From Senegalimassilia sp003474385 (GTDB lineage: Bacteria > Actinomycetota > Coriobacteriia > Coriobacteriales > Eggerthellaceae), in contig NZ_QUCY01000001.1 of NCBI RefSeq assembly GCF_003474385.1, forward strand, positions 124,001 to 188,000: a stretch of DNA of 64,000 bases, given 5' to 3'. Shown one piece after another: positions 51,311 through 60,303 of this stretch (positions are counted from its first letter, which is position 1; every line of letters begins with the position of its first letter). A program made the translations under genes and the position numbers. Below the pieces are notes generated by a model. It made no database searches and was not told the origin of the DNA. It saw only the letters and a program-made list of their open reading frames with translations.

Positions 51311-53050
51311 CTATTCCCCTTCCTTGGCCGTGGATACGATGCTCTTGAACGCGCAATACTGCTCGCATTGTCCGCAGCCGATGCACATGCCGCCGTCGAT
51401 GACAGCATGCCCGTCCTCGGTCTTGGCGATGGCCGGGCAGCCCAGCGTGGTGCACACGCCGCACGCAGTGCACGTATCCGCAACGGCATACGCAGGCTTG
51501 CGGATACGGTCGATGAGCACGCAGGGGCTGCGGAACACGATAACGGACAGCTCATCGGAGCGCGTGGCCTCGCGCAGGGCAAGACGGACAGCCTTCATAT
51601 CGTTGGGGTCGACGGTGCGCACATCGGGCACGCCGATGGCATGAAGCACGCTTTCCAGGTCAAGCTCGCGCGACGGACGATGCTGCAGCGTTTCGCCATT
51701 GAAGGGATTGCCCTGTCGGCCCGTCATAGCGGTGGTACGGTTGTCGAGCACGCAAACAGTCCCAGCGCCCTTGTTGTACACAGTGCTGATAAGCGCCGAA
51801 AGGCCGGAATGGGCGAAAGTGGAGTCGCCGATGACGGCGACCACGGGGCGATGCTCGGTGCCCGCCCAAGCGAGTTCGAAGCCATGGGACATGGAAACGG
51901 AGGCGCCCATGTCGATGCATGTGTCCATTGCGGACAGCGGGGGCAACGCACCCAGCGTGTAGCATCCGATATCGCCGGTGACGACGGCCTTGATGCGTGA
52001 AAGCTCCTTGAACACAAGGCGATGCGGGCAACCGGCGCACAACGCGGGCGGGCGGCCCGGAACGTCGGCAGGAGCTTGCGCATGCGCGGGAGCTTCCTGA
52101 CCGAACGCCGTGCGGATAAGTCCGGGAGTCAGCTCGCCGTCACGCGGCAAGCCGCACGGGAAATCGGCGACGCGAACGCCCAGCGCACGCACCGCGTCGG
52201 TCAAGTAGGTCGAACCTTCCTCTACAACGTACAGCGCGTCCACGCCTGCCGCGAACTTACGCAGCGCCTGCGCGGGCAAGGGATACGTGACGCCAAGCTT
52301 GAACACCGATGCATCTGGGAGAGCCTCCACCACATGCTGGTAGGCAGCACCGGCGCACACCACGCCAACAGCAGCGCCCTTGCGCTCGACGCGATTGAAC
52401 TCGCAGGTTTCAGCCCATTTGGAAAGCTGCTCGATGCGCTCAAGCTGCACCTTGCGACGCGGCTTGGCGAACGCCGGCATCATAACCCACTTCGCCGGGT
52501 TGCTTTCGTAGGGCTTAAGCTCGTGCTCGGTACGCGGACCGCGCTCGACCGGGGTCTTCGTGTGGGACACGCGCACGGAGGAGCGGATGAAGAACGGCAC
52601 ATCGAAGCGCTCGGACAGATCGAAGGCGGTGCGGGTGAACGCCAAGGCCTCCGCGGAATCGGCGGGATCCATCATGGGGATATGAGCCGCCGCTGCATAG
52701 TAATGGGAGTCCTGCTCGTTTTGGGAGGAGTACATGCCGGGATCGTCGGCGGCAAGCACCACATACCCGCCGCCGACGCCGGTATAGGCGGCGGTGAACA
52801 GCGGGTCCGCCGCAACGTTGACGCCGACGTGCTTCATGGTGGACAGCACGCGCGCGCCGGCCGCGCTTGCGCCGACGCCCACCTCGACTGCGACCTTCTC
52901 GTTGACGCACCATTCCGCGTACACGCCGTCCATCTTCGCAAAGGTCTCAAGCGTTTCGGTGGAAGGCGTGCCCGGATAAGCAACGCCGATACGGCAACCG
53001 GCTTCCCATGCGCCTTGAGCTATCGCCTCGTTTCCTGATAACAGTTCCAT
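51311..53050 (-). CDS. iorA: Indolepyruvate ferredoxin oxidoreductase subunit alpha
   Basis: IorA oxidatively decarboxylates indole-, phenyl- and hydroxyphenyl-pyruvate to aryl-acetyl-CoA, reducing ferredoxin. The 579-residue product contains the pyrimidine-binding domain (LLSGNEAIAQGAWEAGCRIGVAYPGTPSTE), the thiamine-diphosphate domain (GDIGCYTLG, VAVIGDSTFAHSG, DNRTTAMTG) and two C-terminal 4Fe-4S motifs (CTACGVCTTLGCP and CIGCGQCEQYC). GGGAG precedes the ATG. The reduced ferredoxin produced could feed the Ech hydrogenase encoded 7 kb upstream on the same strand. Confidence 0.96.
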   Translation of the reverse strand: MELLSGNEAIAQGAWEAGCRIGVAYPGTPSTETLETFAKMDGVYAEWCVNEKVAVEVGVGASAAGARVLSTMKHVGVNVAADPLFTAAYTGVGGGYVVLAADDPGMYSSQNEQDSHYYAAAAHIPMMDPADSAEALAFTRTAFDLSERFDVPFFIRSSVRVSHTKTPVERGPRTEHELKPYESNPAKWVMMPAFAKPRRKVQLERIEQLSKWAETCEFNRVERKGAAVGVVCAGAAYQHVVEALPDASVFKLGVTYPLPAQALRKFAAGVDALYVVEEGSTYLTDAVRALGVRVADFPCGLPRDGELTPGLIRTAFGQEAPAHAQAPADVPGRPPALCAGCPHRLVFKELSRIKAVVTGDIGCYTLGALPPLSAMDTCIDMGASVSMSHGFELAWAGTEHRPVVAVIGDSTFAHSGLSALISTVYNKGAGTVCVLDNRTTAMTGRQGNPFNGETLQHRPSRELDLESVLHAIGVPDVRTVDPNDMKAVRLALREATRSDELSVIVFRSPCVLIDRIRKPAYAVADTCTACGVCTTLGCPAIAKTEDGHAVIDGGMCIGCGQCEQYCAFKSIVSTAKEGE

Positions 53051-53066
53051 GTCGCTCCCGTCTGTG

Positions 53067-53109
53067 AAAACGCGCGAACGCGTTTATCCGAAACCGCGGA
53101 CTCCCGCGG
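53067..53109 (-). terminator. Two tandem hairpins between FHA gene and iorA
   Basis: Reading the minus strand: first CCGCGG-GAGT-CCGCGG (53094-53109), then AAACGCG-TTCG-CGCGTTT followed by TC (53068-53085). The UUCG-loop hairpin with its trailing Ts is terminator-like, and 17 bases remain before the iorA ATG. It may separate or attenuate the ior operon. Confidence 0.6.
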
Positions 53110-53111
53110 CG

Positions 53112-53552
53112 TTACTCTTCTTTGTACACCAAGCAGAACGCGCCGATTTGCACGACGTCGCCGTCAGCCAGGAGATACGTGTCGATGCTGTTGTTGTTCA
53201 CCCATACCCCGTTAAACGATGCCTCATCCGAGATCTCGTAGCCCGAATCCACCGGCTCGACGGAGGCGTGCGTGCGGGAGACGGTCATATCGTTGAGGAA
53301 GATGTCGCACTGCGGGCTGCGTCCGATGCTGAGCTTTTGGTCCCCAAGCTTGAACGACACGCCGGTTTGAGGCCCGCGGACCACGTGAAGCACGGCCGTG
53401 GGCTTGGTCTTCGCGGCGGCGACCAGCTGGTCTTCGCCGAACTGCAGCGGTGCGAAACGCTGCGTGGAACCCTGCAGCTTGAAGCCGCAGTGCGGGCAGG
53501 CCGAATCCTCGGGACCTACCGGATTGTTGCATACCGGGCATACATTGGCCAT
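53112..53552 (-). CDS. Zinc-ribbon FHA-domain protein
   Basis: The 146-residue product begins with a zinc ribbon (CPVCNNPVGPEDSACPHCG, Cys 5, 8, 19, 22) and has a C-terminal FHA domain (about 65-140) with the signature LSIGRSPQCDIFLNDMTVSRTHASVE. FHA domains bind phosphothreonine, so this is a reader of Ser/Thr kinase signalling. No kinase or phosphatase is in the window. The ATG has GGAAGGAG upstream. It sits 22 bases after the carboxypeptidase gene. Confidence 0.9.
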   Translation of the reverse strand: MANVCPVCNNPVGPEDSACPHCGFKLQGSTQRFAPLQFGEDQLVAAAKTKPTAVLHVVRGPQTGVSFKLGDQKLSIGRSPQCDIFLNDMTVSRTHASVEPVDSGYEISDEASFNGVWVNNNSIDTYLLADGDVVQIGAFCLVYKEE

Positions 53553-53574
53553 GATAGCTCCTTCCTACATGCCG

Positions 53575-54993
53575 CTATTGCGTCGACGTGGATTTGTCCA
53601 CGATAAGCGGCGTGGTGTTCAAAAGCTGCGAGGTTGCCGTTTTATCCTCGCCAGAGAAACCGCGCATGAACCTGTCGAAGGCGATGCCGATGCCCTCGAA
53701 GAAGTTCGGGGCGGCAACGTCCTTGCACGCCACCAGATCTTGCGTGGCGATGACCTGGTTGCGCTGCTTGAACGTGACGGTTCCAACGACCTGACCCGCC
53801 TTCACCGACCCGTGCAGCTCGTTGAACTGCACGGTTTGGCTGACGTTGCCGTTCAAGTCGAAGACCTCCACGGCGCTTTGCGGATCGGAGAACGTAGCGG
53901 GCACCGTACGGTCTATCCAGTCATCATGCGCCACCTGAGCCACCAAGGGCACGGAGGTGCCGTTCATCTGCGTGTTCTGGTCGCAATTGGCAAGCTGGTA
54001 AGACTTGCGGTGCTCAAATACCCACTCTACGAGCTCATCCGCATCGAAAAAGCGCTGGCTTTCCGACGTCGACCCCAATACGATAGCGTACAGCTCCTGC
54101 CCGTCTTTGTTGACGGCGCCCGCGAACGAAGCGCCGGCCTTCTCGGTGTAGCCCGTTTTAACACCGATGGCATCATCGTTGATATCGAAGAAACCGTCGG
54201 TGGTTTCAAGGAACACATCGGCTGTGGACCCGCCGCGTTTTACCGTGATGGTGGTGGACCCGCCGCCGACTACCGAGCGGAACGTCTGGTTGGTCATGGC
54301 GTAGGCGACCACTTTGGCCTGGTCGGCCGCAGTGGAATGCAGGTTGCCGTCATATTGGTCGAAGTCGAGGCCATGCGGGTTCTCGTATACCGTGTTCGTG
54401 CAGCCGAGCTTTTGCGCCGTGGCGTTCATCTGCGCAACGAACGCCTTCACATCGGAATCGCCAGAGGCGGTGCCGCTCGACCGCAAGGCCGCGCCGACAG
54501 ATTCGGCGATGGCGATGGCGGCGTCGTTGCCAGACGGCACCAACAGCGCGTACAGCGCCGTTTTAAGCGTCATGGTATCGCCTTCTTGCAACCCGGCGGA
54601 GGACTCGCCCACCGCGGCGGCATCCGCTGAAACGGTGATGGTGGAATCCAAGGACGTCAAGCCGGAGGCCACGGCGTCGAGCGCCACCACGCCCGTCATG
54701 ATCTTCGTGACCGAGGCAATGCAGGCGGCATCGTCGGCGTTGCGCTCGAAATACACGGTGCCGTCGGTATCCACCACGATGGCGCGTTCGGCGTCGATGT
54801 TCGGGCACTGCGCCACGGCCAAGCCGCGAGCGTCGACCGTTTCGCCCATGACGACGTCTGCTTTGCGCACATCGGCGTACGCATCGCCGACGCCGCAGGC
54901 GACGGGGGTGAGGGCCAGCACGAACACAAGCACGCACGCGATGGCGCGTGCGTGCTTGTTCAGCCCACTATGCAACGTGAAGCTAGTCGACAA
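53575..54993 (-). CDS. D-alanyl-D-alanine carboxypeptidase (DacA type)
   Basis: This penicillin-binding protein trims the terminal D-Ala of peptidoglycan peptides. After a signal sequence (ARAIACVLVFVLALTPVACG) come SVTK with the catalytic Ser, SGND, and KTGYTEKAG (KTG box). The C-terminal beta domain follows. An in-frame ATG at 55002 touches the GGAGG at 55003-55007; TTG 54993 has that GGAGG nine bases upstream, so I choose it (472 residues). The gene overlaps the end of ACT2 by 11 bases. It is the only cell-wall enzyme in an otherwise metabolic cluster. Confidence 0.93.
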   Translation of the reverse strand: MSTSFTLHSGLNKHARAIACVLVFVLALTPVACGVGDAYADVRKADVVMGETVDARGLAVAQCPNIDAERAIVVDTDGTVYFERNADDAACIASVTKIMTGVVALDAVASGLTSLDSTITVSADAAAVGESSAGLQEGDTMTLKTALYALLVPSGNDAAIAIAESVGAALRSSGTASGDSDVKAFVAQMNATAQKLGCTNTVYENPHGLDFDQYDGNLHSTAADQAKVVAYAMTNQTFRSVVGGGSTTITVKRGGSTADVFLETTDGFFDINDDAIGVKTGYTEKAGASFAGAVNKDGQELYAIVLGSTSESQRFFDADELVEWVFEHRKSYQLANCDQNTQMNGTSVPLVAQVAHDDWIDRTVPATFSDPQSAVEVFDLNGNVSQTVQFNELHGSVKAGQVVGTVTFKQRNQVIATQDLVACKDVAAPNFFEGIGIAFDRFMRGFSGEDKTATSQLLNTTPLIVDKSTSTQ

Positions 54994-55411
54994 TGTACAC
55001 ATCCTCCGCGGAAACGGGCGCAAAGCCGGCATCGGCGAGCTTGCGTTCGATTTCCTCGTCTCCTGATACCTTCAATACGTCGATAGCGTGCCCGCCTTCG
55101 ACCGACATGCAGTAACCGTATTCAACGTTGACGTCGCACTCGTCCAAGAACTCGAGCAGCGAGGCCAAACCGCCCGGCACATCCGGGACGCGAACGGCCA
55201 TGACCGGCGTGACGGCGGCTCGCCAACCGGCAAGCGTCAGCTTCTCGGCGGCTTTGTTAGGCGTATCGCACAGCATACGGGCCACACCGAAATCCTCGGT
55301 ATCGGCCAGATACAGCGCGTGCATGTTGACGCCGGCATCCGCGACCGCACGGGTAGCTGCGGCCAGACGGCCCTTTTCGTTCTCCAAAAAAACGGTGAGC
55401 TGGGAAATCAT
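54983..55411 (-). CDS. Tandem ACT-domain protein (ACT2)
   Basis: The 142-residue product holds two ACT domains (ISQLTVFLENEKGRLAAATRAV; VMAVRVPDVPGGLASLLEFL, VNVEYGYCM), paralogous to the protein at 50286-50717. It starts five bases after paaK2. The repeated pairing of ACT and PaaK genes suggests an amino-acid sensing role for this pair, as an allosteric or regulatory partner. Confidence 0.9.
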   Translation of the reverse strand: MISQLTVFLENEKGRLAAATRAVADAGVNMHALYLADTEDFGVARMLCDTPNKAAEKLTLAGWRAAVTPVMAVRVPDVPGGLASLLEFLDECDVNVEYGYCMSVEGGHAIDVLKVSGDEEIERKLADAGFAPVSAEDVYIVD

Positions 55412-55416
55412 AGCCC

Positions 55417-56718
55417 TTACTCCTTTCGCAGGTCGATGATGCGCTTTGCCTTGCCCTCGCTGCGCTCGATGGACTTAGGCTCGACGAGCTTGATGTCCAC
55501 TGCGATCTGCAGGTTGCCCTTGAGCTCGGTGGCCAGACGCTTCTTGAGCGCTTCGAGCTTGCGGATCTCGTCGAACGGGAACTCAGGCACGGTCTCGACG
55601 CGCAGCTCCACGTGGTCGAGCGGGCCACGCGTAGTCAGGATGATCTGGTATTGCGTGGCGATCTCGGGGAAGCCGGTGAGAACCTGCTCGATCTGGGACG
55701 GGAACACGTTCACGCCGCGCAGGATGAGCATGTCGTCGGAACGGCCGATGATGCGATCGATCTTGCGATGCGTGCGGCCGCAGGCGCAAGGCTCGGAGAT
55801 GATGCGCGTGATGTCGCGCGTGCGATAGCGCACAAGCGGGCAGCACTCGCGCGTGAGCGTGGTGAACACCAGCTCGCCGTACTGCCCATCGGGCACCGGC
55901 TGCAGAGTGTCGGGGTCGATGATCTCGGCGAAGAAGTGATCCTCGGCCAGGTGCAGGCCGCTCATCTCCTTGCACTCGAAGGCCACGCCCGGGCCCATGA
56001 CCTCCGACAAGCCGTAGACGTCGCAGTACTGCACGCCCAGCTTCTCGGCGATTTCGTCGCGCATGCCCTGGCTGCAGGGCTCGGCGCCGAAGATGCCGGC
56101 GCGGACCTTCAGGTCGGTTGCAGGGTTGATGCCCATCTCGATAGCGGTGTCGGCGATATGCAAGGCGTAGGACGGCGTGCACGCCAGCACGTCGACCTCC
56201 ATATCCTTAAGCATCTGGATTTGACGCTTGGTGTTGCCCGAGGAAATGGGGATGACCGCGCAGCCAGCGGTTTCGCCGCCCCTGTGAGCGCCCAGGCCAC
56301 CGGTGAACAGGCCATAGCCGTAGGCGATCTGCATGGTGGCGTTCTCGTCGCAATCGCAGATGGCAAGACCGCGCGCAAAGCACTCGCCCCAATGCTTCAA
56401 ATCGTTTTCCGTGCACCCGACGACCGTGGCCTGACCGGTAGTGCCGGATGAGGCATGAAGGCGTACGACCTTCGATCGCGGCACGGCGAACAACCCGTCA
56501 GGGTAGTTGTCGCGCATGTCCTGCTTGAGAACGAACGGGAACTTCGTGATGTCTTCGAGCGTTTTCAGGTCGCCCGGTTCGACGCCGGCGTCCTTGAAGC
56601 TCTTCTGATAGAAAGGGACGTTGTCATACGTATACTGCACGCACCACTTCATGCGCTCGAGCTGCAGGTCGCGCAGCTCCTCACGTGACATCGTTTCGAT
56701 TTCCGGCTGGAAGTACAC
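55417..56718 (-). CDS. paaK: Phenylacetate-CoA ligase (paralog 2)
   Basis: The 433-residue product has HASSGTTGQATVVGCTE, YGYGLFTGGLGAH, CTPSYALHIADTAIEMG, YGLSEVMGPGVAFE and the C-terminal GRSDDMLILRGVNVFPSQIE, all typical of PaaK. The Cys at the equivalent of VVGY and small differences from paralog 1 suggest a distinct aryl-acid preference. The GTG start has AAGG upstream. ACT2 follows directly. VanW lies 77 bases upstream. Confidence 0.95.
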   Translation of the reverse strand: MYFQPEIETMSREELRDLQLERMKWCVQYTYDNVPFYQKSFKDAGVEPGDLKTLEDITKFPFVLKQDMRDNYPDGLFAVPRSKVVRLHASSGTTGQATVVGCTENDLKHWGECFARGLAICDCDENATMQIAYGYGLFTGGLGAHRGGETAGCAVIPISSGNTKRQIQMLKDMEVDVLACTPSYALHIADTAIEMGINPATDLKVRAGIFGAEPCSQGMRDEIAEKLGVQYCDVYGLSEVMGPGVAFECKEMSGLHLAEDHFFAEIIDPDTLQPVPDGQYGELVFTTLTRECCPLVRYRTRDITRIISEPCACGRTHRKIDRIIGRSDDMLILRGVNVFPSQIEQVLTGFPEIATQYQIILTTRGPLDHVELRVETVPEFPFDEIRKLEALKKRLATELKGNLQIAVDIKLVEPKSIERSEGKAKRIIDLRKE

Positions 56719-56795
56719 CTTTCTCTTACCTTTCTTTGTGCGCGGCGCCTGGCGTGCGGTGGGCGCGTATCGCCGCTTAAATATGAAGTAACCCG

Positions 56796-59162
56796 CTAGC
56801 TTCGATCCGGACCCTTCAAGATAACCTCGTTGATGGGATCGTACACGCTAGCGAACAGGTCTTGGCGCACGATGTTTCCGTTCACGTCCTTGACCGTACG
56901 CGTCACCTCGATGGTCGAACCGTCGGTGCCGCGCGTTTTCACGTAGCTGGTGCCCGGCGCAAGGGTATCATCCACTTTGGTGGTGGTCGAATACTTCTTG
57001 CCCGCCTCCCATTGACCGGTTTCGGTGGTTACCTGATAGCCGGGATCGACTCCATACAGTGTAGCGGTTACCGACCCGACTTGGGTGGAAACCTTTACCA
57101 AAACATCGCTGGAGATGTCGTTTCGCCACACAAGGTCAAGTTCGGGGTACGAGACGGCCGCATCGCGTCCGGCCGGATAGCTGGCGATGTAGAGCGAATG
57201 ATTATGGCGCTCGACGATCGGAAGACCGGACTCGTAAACCGCATCGAACACCGTAGTGGCAACCTGGCAGATGCCGCCGCCCACAGAATCGGTGTACTCG
57301 CCATCGATGATGGCGCCCGCTCCCAGGAACCCTTTCTCCTCGTTGCAATCCCCCGTGGTCCCGTTATACGACCACGTCTCGCCGGATTTGCAGATGGAGT
57401 TGTCAAGTATCTGGGAGACCAGCTCGATATTGTGGTTGCGGTTCTCGGTGCCTTGGCCCGTGGTATAGGTGGTGGTGAAGGTACCGATAGGGCCGACCAC
57501 GCCTTTATCGACGGCCTCCTGGAAGGTGAGACGCTGAGGCATATCTTCGGCATCCACCTCGATCACGGGAACCTGTTGCGCCGGGGCAACGCTATCCCCT
57601 TGCCCGAACAACGCAGAAGACAACTCTTCTGCGGCATCCGACACATCGGGGAGCTTGCCTTGCCCGTCGGTGGTGACGCTCACCTGGCCGGACCCATCGG
57701 TCTCGAAACCGACGCCTGAGAGCGAATCGCCCTCAGCCTGACGGATGCCCGATGCCATGGCCGACTTGGACAGCTGTTGGTCGATATAGGGGCGCAAACG
57801 CCAGCCATCCCCCGCCCGCTCCACGCACGTGGATACCCAGGCGCCGACCTCGGAGGCGGTTGCCTGCCATGTATGACCGCCAAACTGGAAACGTGCGCCC
57901 CCGGCAAGCGCCGAGGTGACGTCCTGACCCAGCTGAGCAGCGGCATCGGATGATATGCGCACGGGGGTGTACTCGGTATGCGCGACGATACGCCCATCGG
58001 AGAAACCGAGCATGGCGTCACCGAGAAGACCTGCCAGCGTTTGCCGGTTGACCTCCCAGCCGTCATTACCCCGCACCACATAGGCCACGCCGCCGGAAAC
58101 CTTCACATCGTAGTCCACGCGCGCCTGCCCGATGGCCGCATCGATGCCCGAAGCAAAGTCCTCAAGCGCCCCTTCATCGAAGGAAGGTTCCACTTCGATG
58201 CGTTTACCGAACAAACCCGCGCCCACGCGCGCGAGCACGCCGCCGTCGGAGCGCCCCACAGCAAGCGCCTGCTGGGCAAGCTGGCCGGAATCCAGCGACG
58301 CCCCCAACTCCGCGCCGGTGGTCTGCCACGCCTGCTTCGAAGCCATGGCCTCGTCCACCGCCACCTGCTCGGCAAGCGCCGCATCCTGCTGGTTTTGCGC
58401 CGCAGCGGCCTCGTCGGTTTGCTGCGCCGCCTCGTCGGAAGCGAACACCGTGGCGCTAGCCTGCTGAAGCGGCTGCGCGTAGGCTTGGTCGAGCGTTTGC
58501 TCGATCTCCTGGGCGCTCAGCCCGGACACGTCGATATCGCCGACCTTGACGCCGGAGTACGCACGACCAGCATGGGAAACCCCATCGACGGCGCAAACGA
58601 CGACGAGCGCGATAGCGCACACCGACACGATAAGCGCGGGCCTGCTCTTCCGCACAAGCTTGAACCAGGCGCGAAGCAAGGCGCCTACCACGCGCCCGAT
58701 GGCGCGGACAAGGGTGGTAAGAACCCCGAATAGCAAGGAAAGCACGCTCCCGGCAACTGATGCAATGGCGGAACCGCCGCCAGAACGCGCTTGCCCGCGA
58801 TCGCGAGCACCGGAAGGACGCGAAGAGGTGCGCTGCTGCTTGGTCCATAGATTTGGCTGCACGCCCGAACGTTCGGTCCCCGCAGAATGCATGCGACGAC
58901 CCGACCGCTGGGCGGTTCGGGCCGTCGATGACGTTCTATTCCCTTGTCTTGGCGCACGAGGCGAACCCGCACCCGCGCAGGAGCGGCCGGATGCATGTTG
59001 ATAAGATCCGCCGGAGGAGGAATGCGCGGCCGCATGTCGAGGAGATCCGTTGCTGCTCCTGGGCCTTCCAGAGTTTACGCGAGCGTAATCACCCGAACGC
59101 GTTTGCGAGCCAGGACGCGAAGCACCCCCTCGCGAAGACCTGCTATGCTGCGGAGCACTCAC
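56796..59162 (-). CDS. VanW-family protein with PG-binding and G5-like domains
   Basis: The 788-residue product starts at GTG 59162, overlapping the pgsA2 stop (GTGA). Residues 1-130 are Ser/Arg/Gly-rich and disordered, then one membrane helix (about 175-195, ALIVSVCAIALVVVCAV). Outside are two YoaR-like peptidoglycan-binding repeats (VKVGDIDVSGLSAQEIEQTL; second from about 370), the VanW domain (GPIGTFTTTYTTG, LGAGAIIDGEYTDSVGGGICQVATTVFDAV) and a C-terminal G5-like beta domain. VanW proteins are linked to the cell wall in Gram-positive bacteria; the biochemical function is not known. The disordered cytoplasmic tail is long for the family. Confidence 0.9.
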   Translation of the reverse strand: MSAPQHSRSSRGGASRPGSQTRSGDYARVNSGRPRSSNGSPRHAAAHSSSGGSYQHASGRSCAGAGSPRAPRQGNRTSSTARTAQRSGRRMHSAGTERSGVQPNLWTKQQRTSSRPSGARDRGQARSGGGSAIASVAGSVLSLLFGVLTTLVRAIGRVVGALLRAWFKLVRKSRPALIVSVCAIALVVVCAVDGVSHAGRAYSGVKVGDIDVSGLSAQEIEQTLDQAYAQPLQQASATVFASDEAAQQTDEAAAAQNQQDAALAEQVAVDEAMASKQAWQTTGAELGASLDSGQLAQQALAVGRSDGGVLARVGAGLFGKRIEVEPSFDEGALEDFASGIDAAIGQARVDYDVKVSGGVAYVVRGNDGWEVNRQTLAGLLGDAMLGFSDGRIVAHTEYTPVRISSDAAAQLGQDVTSALAGGARFQFGGHTWQATASEVGAWVSTCVERAGDGWRLRPYIDQQLSKSAMASGIRQAEGDSLSGVGFETDGSGQVSVTTDGQGKLPDVSDAAEELSSALFGQGDSVAPAQQVPVIEVDAEDMPQRLTFQEAVDKGVVGPIGTFTTTYTTGQGTENRNHNIELVSQILDNSICKSGETWSYNGTTGDCNEEKGFLGAGAIIDGEYTDSVGGGICQVATTVFDAVYESGLPIVERHNHSLYIASYPAGRDAAVSYPELDLVWRNDISSDVLVKVSTQVGSVTATLYGVDPGYQVTTETGQWEAGKKYSTTTKVDDTLAPGTSYVKTRGTDGSTIEVTRTVKDVNGNIVRQDLFASVYDPINEVILKGPDRS

Positions 59163-59803
59163 CTTACTCGCCCCTTCGCTTCAAGCCGACGAGCCTTCTG
59201 CATCTTGCGGTACCCGGCCAACACATAGTACAGCGTGGTGAACAGGCCAATCAGCAAGCCGGCGTACACGAACCAAATGCCCCAAGAGCATGCCTCGGAA
59301 CCAAAGCCCGGCAACCAGGATGCTTCAAACCAGCCAAGCCCGCCGATGAGGGGCATGTTCAGCAACAAGCCCGCGAACCCGACGAACAAAAACGTGGTGG
59401 CCACCTTGCCGGGATAGATGACGGCGACGCGCTCGTGATAGCGCTTCAGCAGATACGCTCCCCCGACAAGGAGCATCAGATCGCGCCCCAAAACGACGAA
59501 GACGATCCAGATAGGCAAACGGCCCACGAGCATGAGCCCGATGACGCCGCAGCTCATGAGGATCCTGTCCACCGCAGGGTCGAGCAGCTGTCCGAGCTTC
59601 GACACGCAGTTCGTGCGCCGCGCAAGCTGGCCGTCGATCCAATCGGTGCCAGCCGCCAGCGCGAACATGAACGTGGCGAGCAGATCGTAGCCGTTGAGCA
59701 ACAGCACCATGTACACCGGCACCATGCACAACCTGATGAAGGATATAACGTTGGGAATGGTGAAGATGCGGTTAGTGACTGCTTCGGTTTTCTGAGATGA
59801 CAT
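59159..59803 (-). CDS. CDP-alcohol phosphatidyltransferase (PgsA-like, second copy)
   Basis: The 214-residue membrane protein has the CDP-alcohol motif DGQLARRTNCVSKLGQLLDPAVDRI (DG-x2-AR-x8-G-x3-D-x3-D) and about five helices. It could be a phosphatidylglycerophosphate or cardiolipin/other phosphatidyltransferase; the fusion at 29521 is the other copy. It is the first gene after the ech operon, separated from it by a hairpin, and overlaps vanW by four bases. Confidence 0.88.
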   Translation of the reverse strand: MSSQKTEAVTNRIFTIPNVISFIRLCMVPVYMVLLLNGYDLLATFMFALAAGTDWIDGQLARRTNCVSKLGQLLDPAVDRILMSCGVIGLMLVGRLPIWIVFVVLGRDLMLLVGGAYLLKRYHERVAVIYPGKVATTFLFVGFAGLLLNMPLIGGLGWFEASWLPGFGSEACSWGIWFVYAGLLIGLFTTLYYVLAGYRKMQKARRLEAKGRVR

Positions 59804-59835
59804 GTGTTCCCTACCCCGTGGCCTGCAACGTAAGA

Positions 59836-59857
59836 CGGGGCGCCCGAAAGCGCCCCG
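59836..59857 (-). terminator. Hairpin after the ech operon
   Basis: The 8-bp stem CGGGGCGC / GCGCCCCG with a 6-nt loop lies 61-83 bases after the echF stop and before pgsA2. No T-run is present on the minus strand. Confidence 0.5.
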
Positions 59858-59918
59858 CGCAAGTTTCGAATGCGATTATACTAACCTACCGAGCATCGAA
59901 AGGTTACGGTTGGGCTAC

Positions 59919-60299
59919 CTATTCACCGGCATCTTCACGTTTAGGAGCGGCTTTGGGCCGCTCGGGGATGCTGAAGGTGTGCACGCGCTTTTGCCGCGAT
60001 ACGGTCTCATAGGTGGGCAGCATGGTAAGGCTGCCCTTGGGGCACTCATAGGTGCAACTGCCGCATTGGACGCAGCGGAAGTGGTCGATGGCCCAGGTAC
60101 GAGCCTTCTTGTCAACCTCGATAGCACCGCAAGGGCAGCGCTTGACGCACAGGCTGCACAAGATGCAGGTGGACTCGTCGACCTCCACATGACCTTTCAA
60201 GCCCGCGGGAGGCTCGGGTTTCACCACGGGGTACAGCACGGTCTCGGGCTTTTTGAACAGCGAGCCGAACGTCATTTTTCCAAGTTTGAATCCGCTCAT
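59919..60299 (-). CDS. echF: Ech hydrogenase ferredoxin-type subunit EchF
   Basis: EchF carries electrons from ferredoxin toward the hydrogenase core. The 126-residue product has two 4Fe-4S motifs: CILCSLCVKRCP and CVQCGSCTYECP (about 45-88). The N-terminal 40 residues (GFKLGKMTFGSLFKKPET) and Lys/Glu-rich C-terminus are typical of NuoI/HycF-like membrane-associated subunits. GAAAGG precedes the ATG. Last gene of the ech operon. Confidence 0.93.
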   Translation of the reverse strand: MSGFKLGKMTFGSLFKKPETVLYPVVKPEPPAGLKGHVEVDESTCILCSLCVKRCPCGAIEVDKKARTWAIDHFRCVQCGSCTYECPKGSLTMLPTYETVSRQKRVHTFSIPERPKAAPKREDAGE

Positions 60300-60303
60300 C
60301 GCT

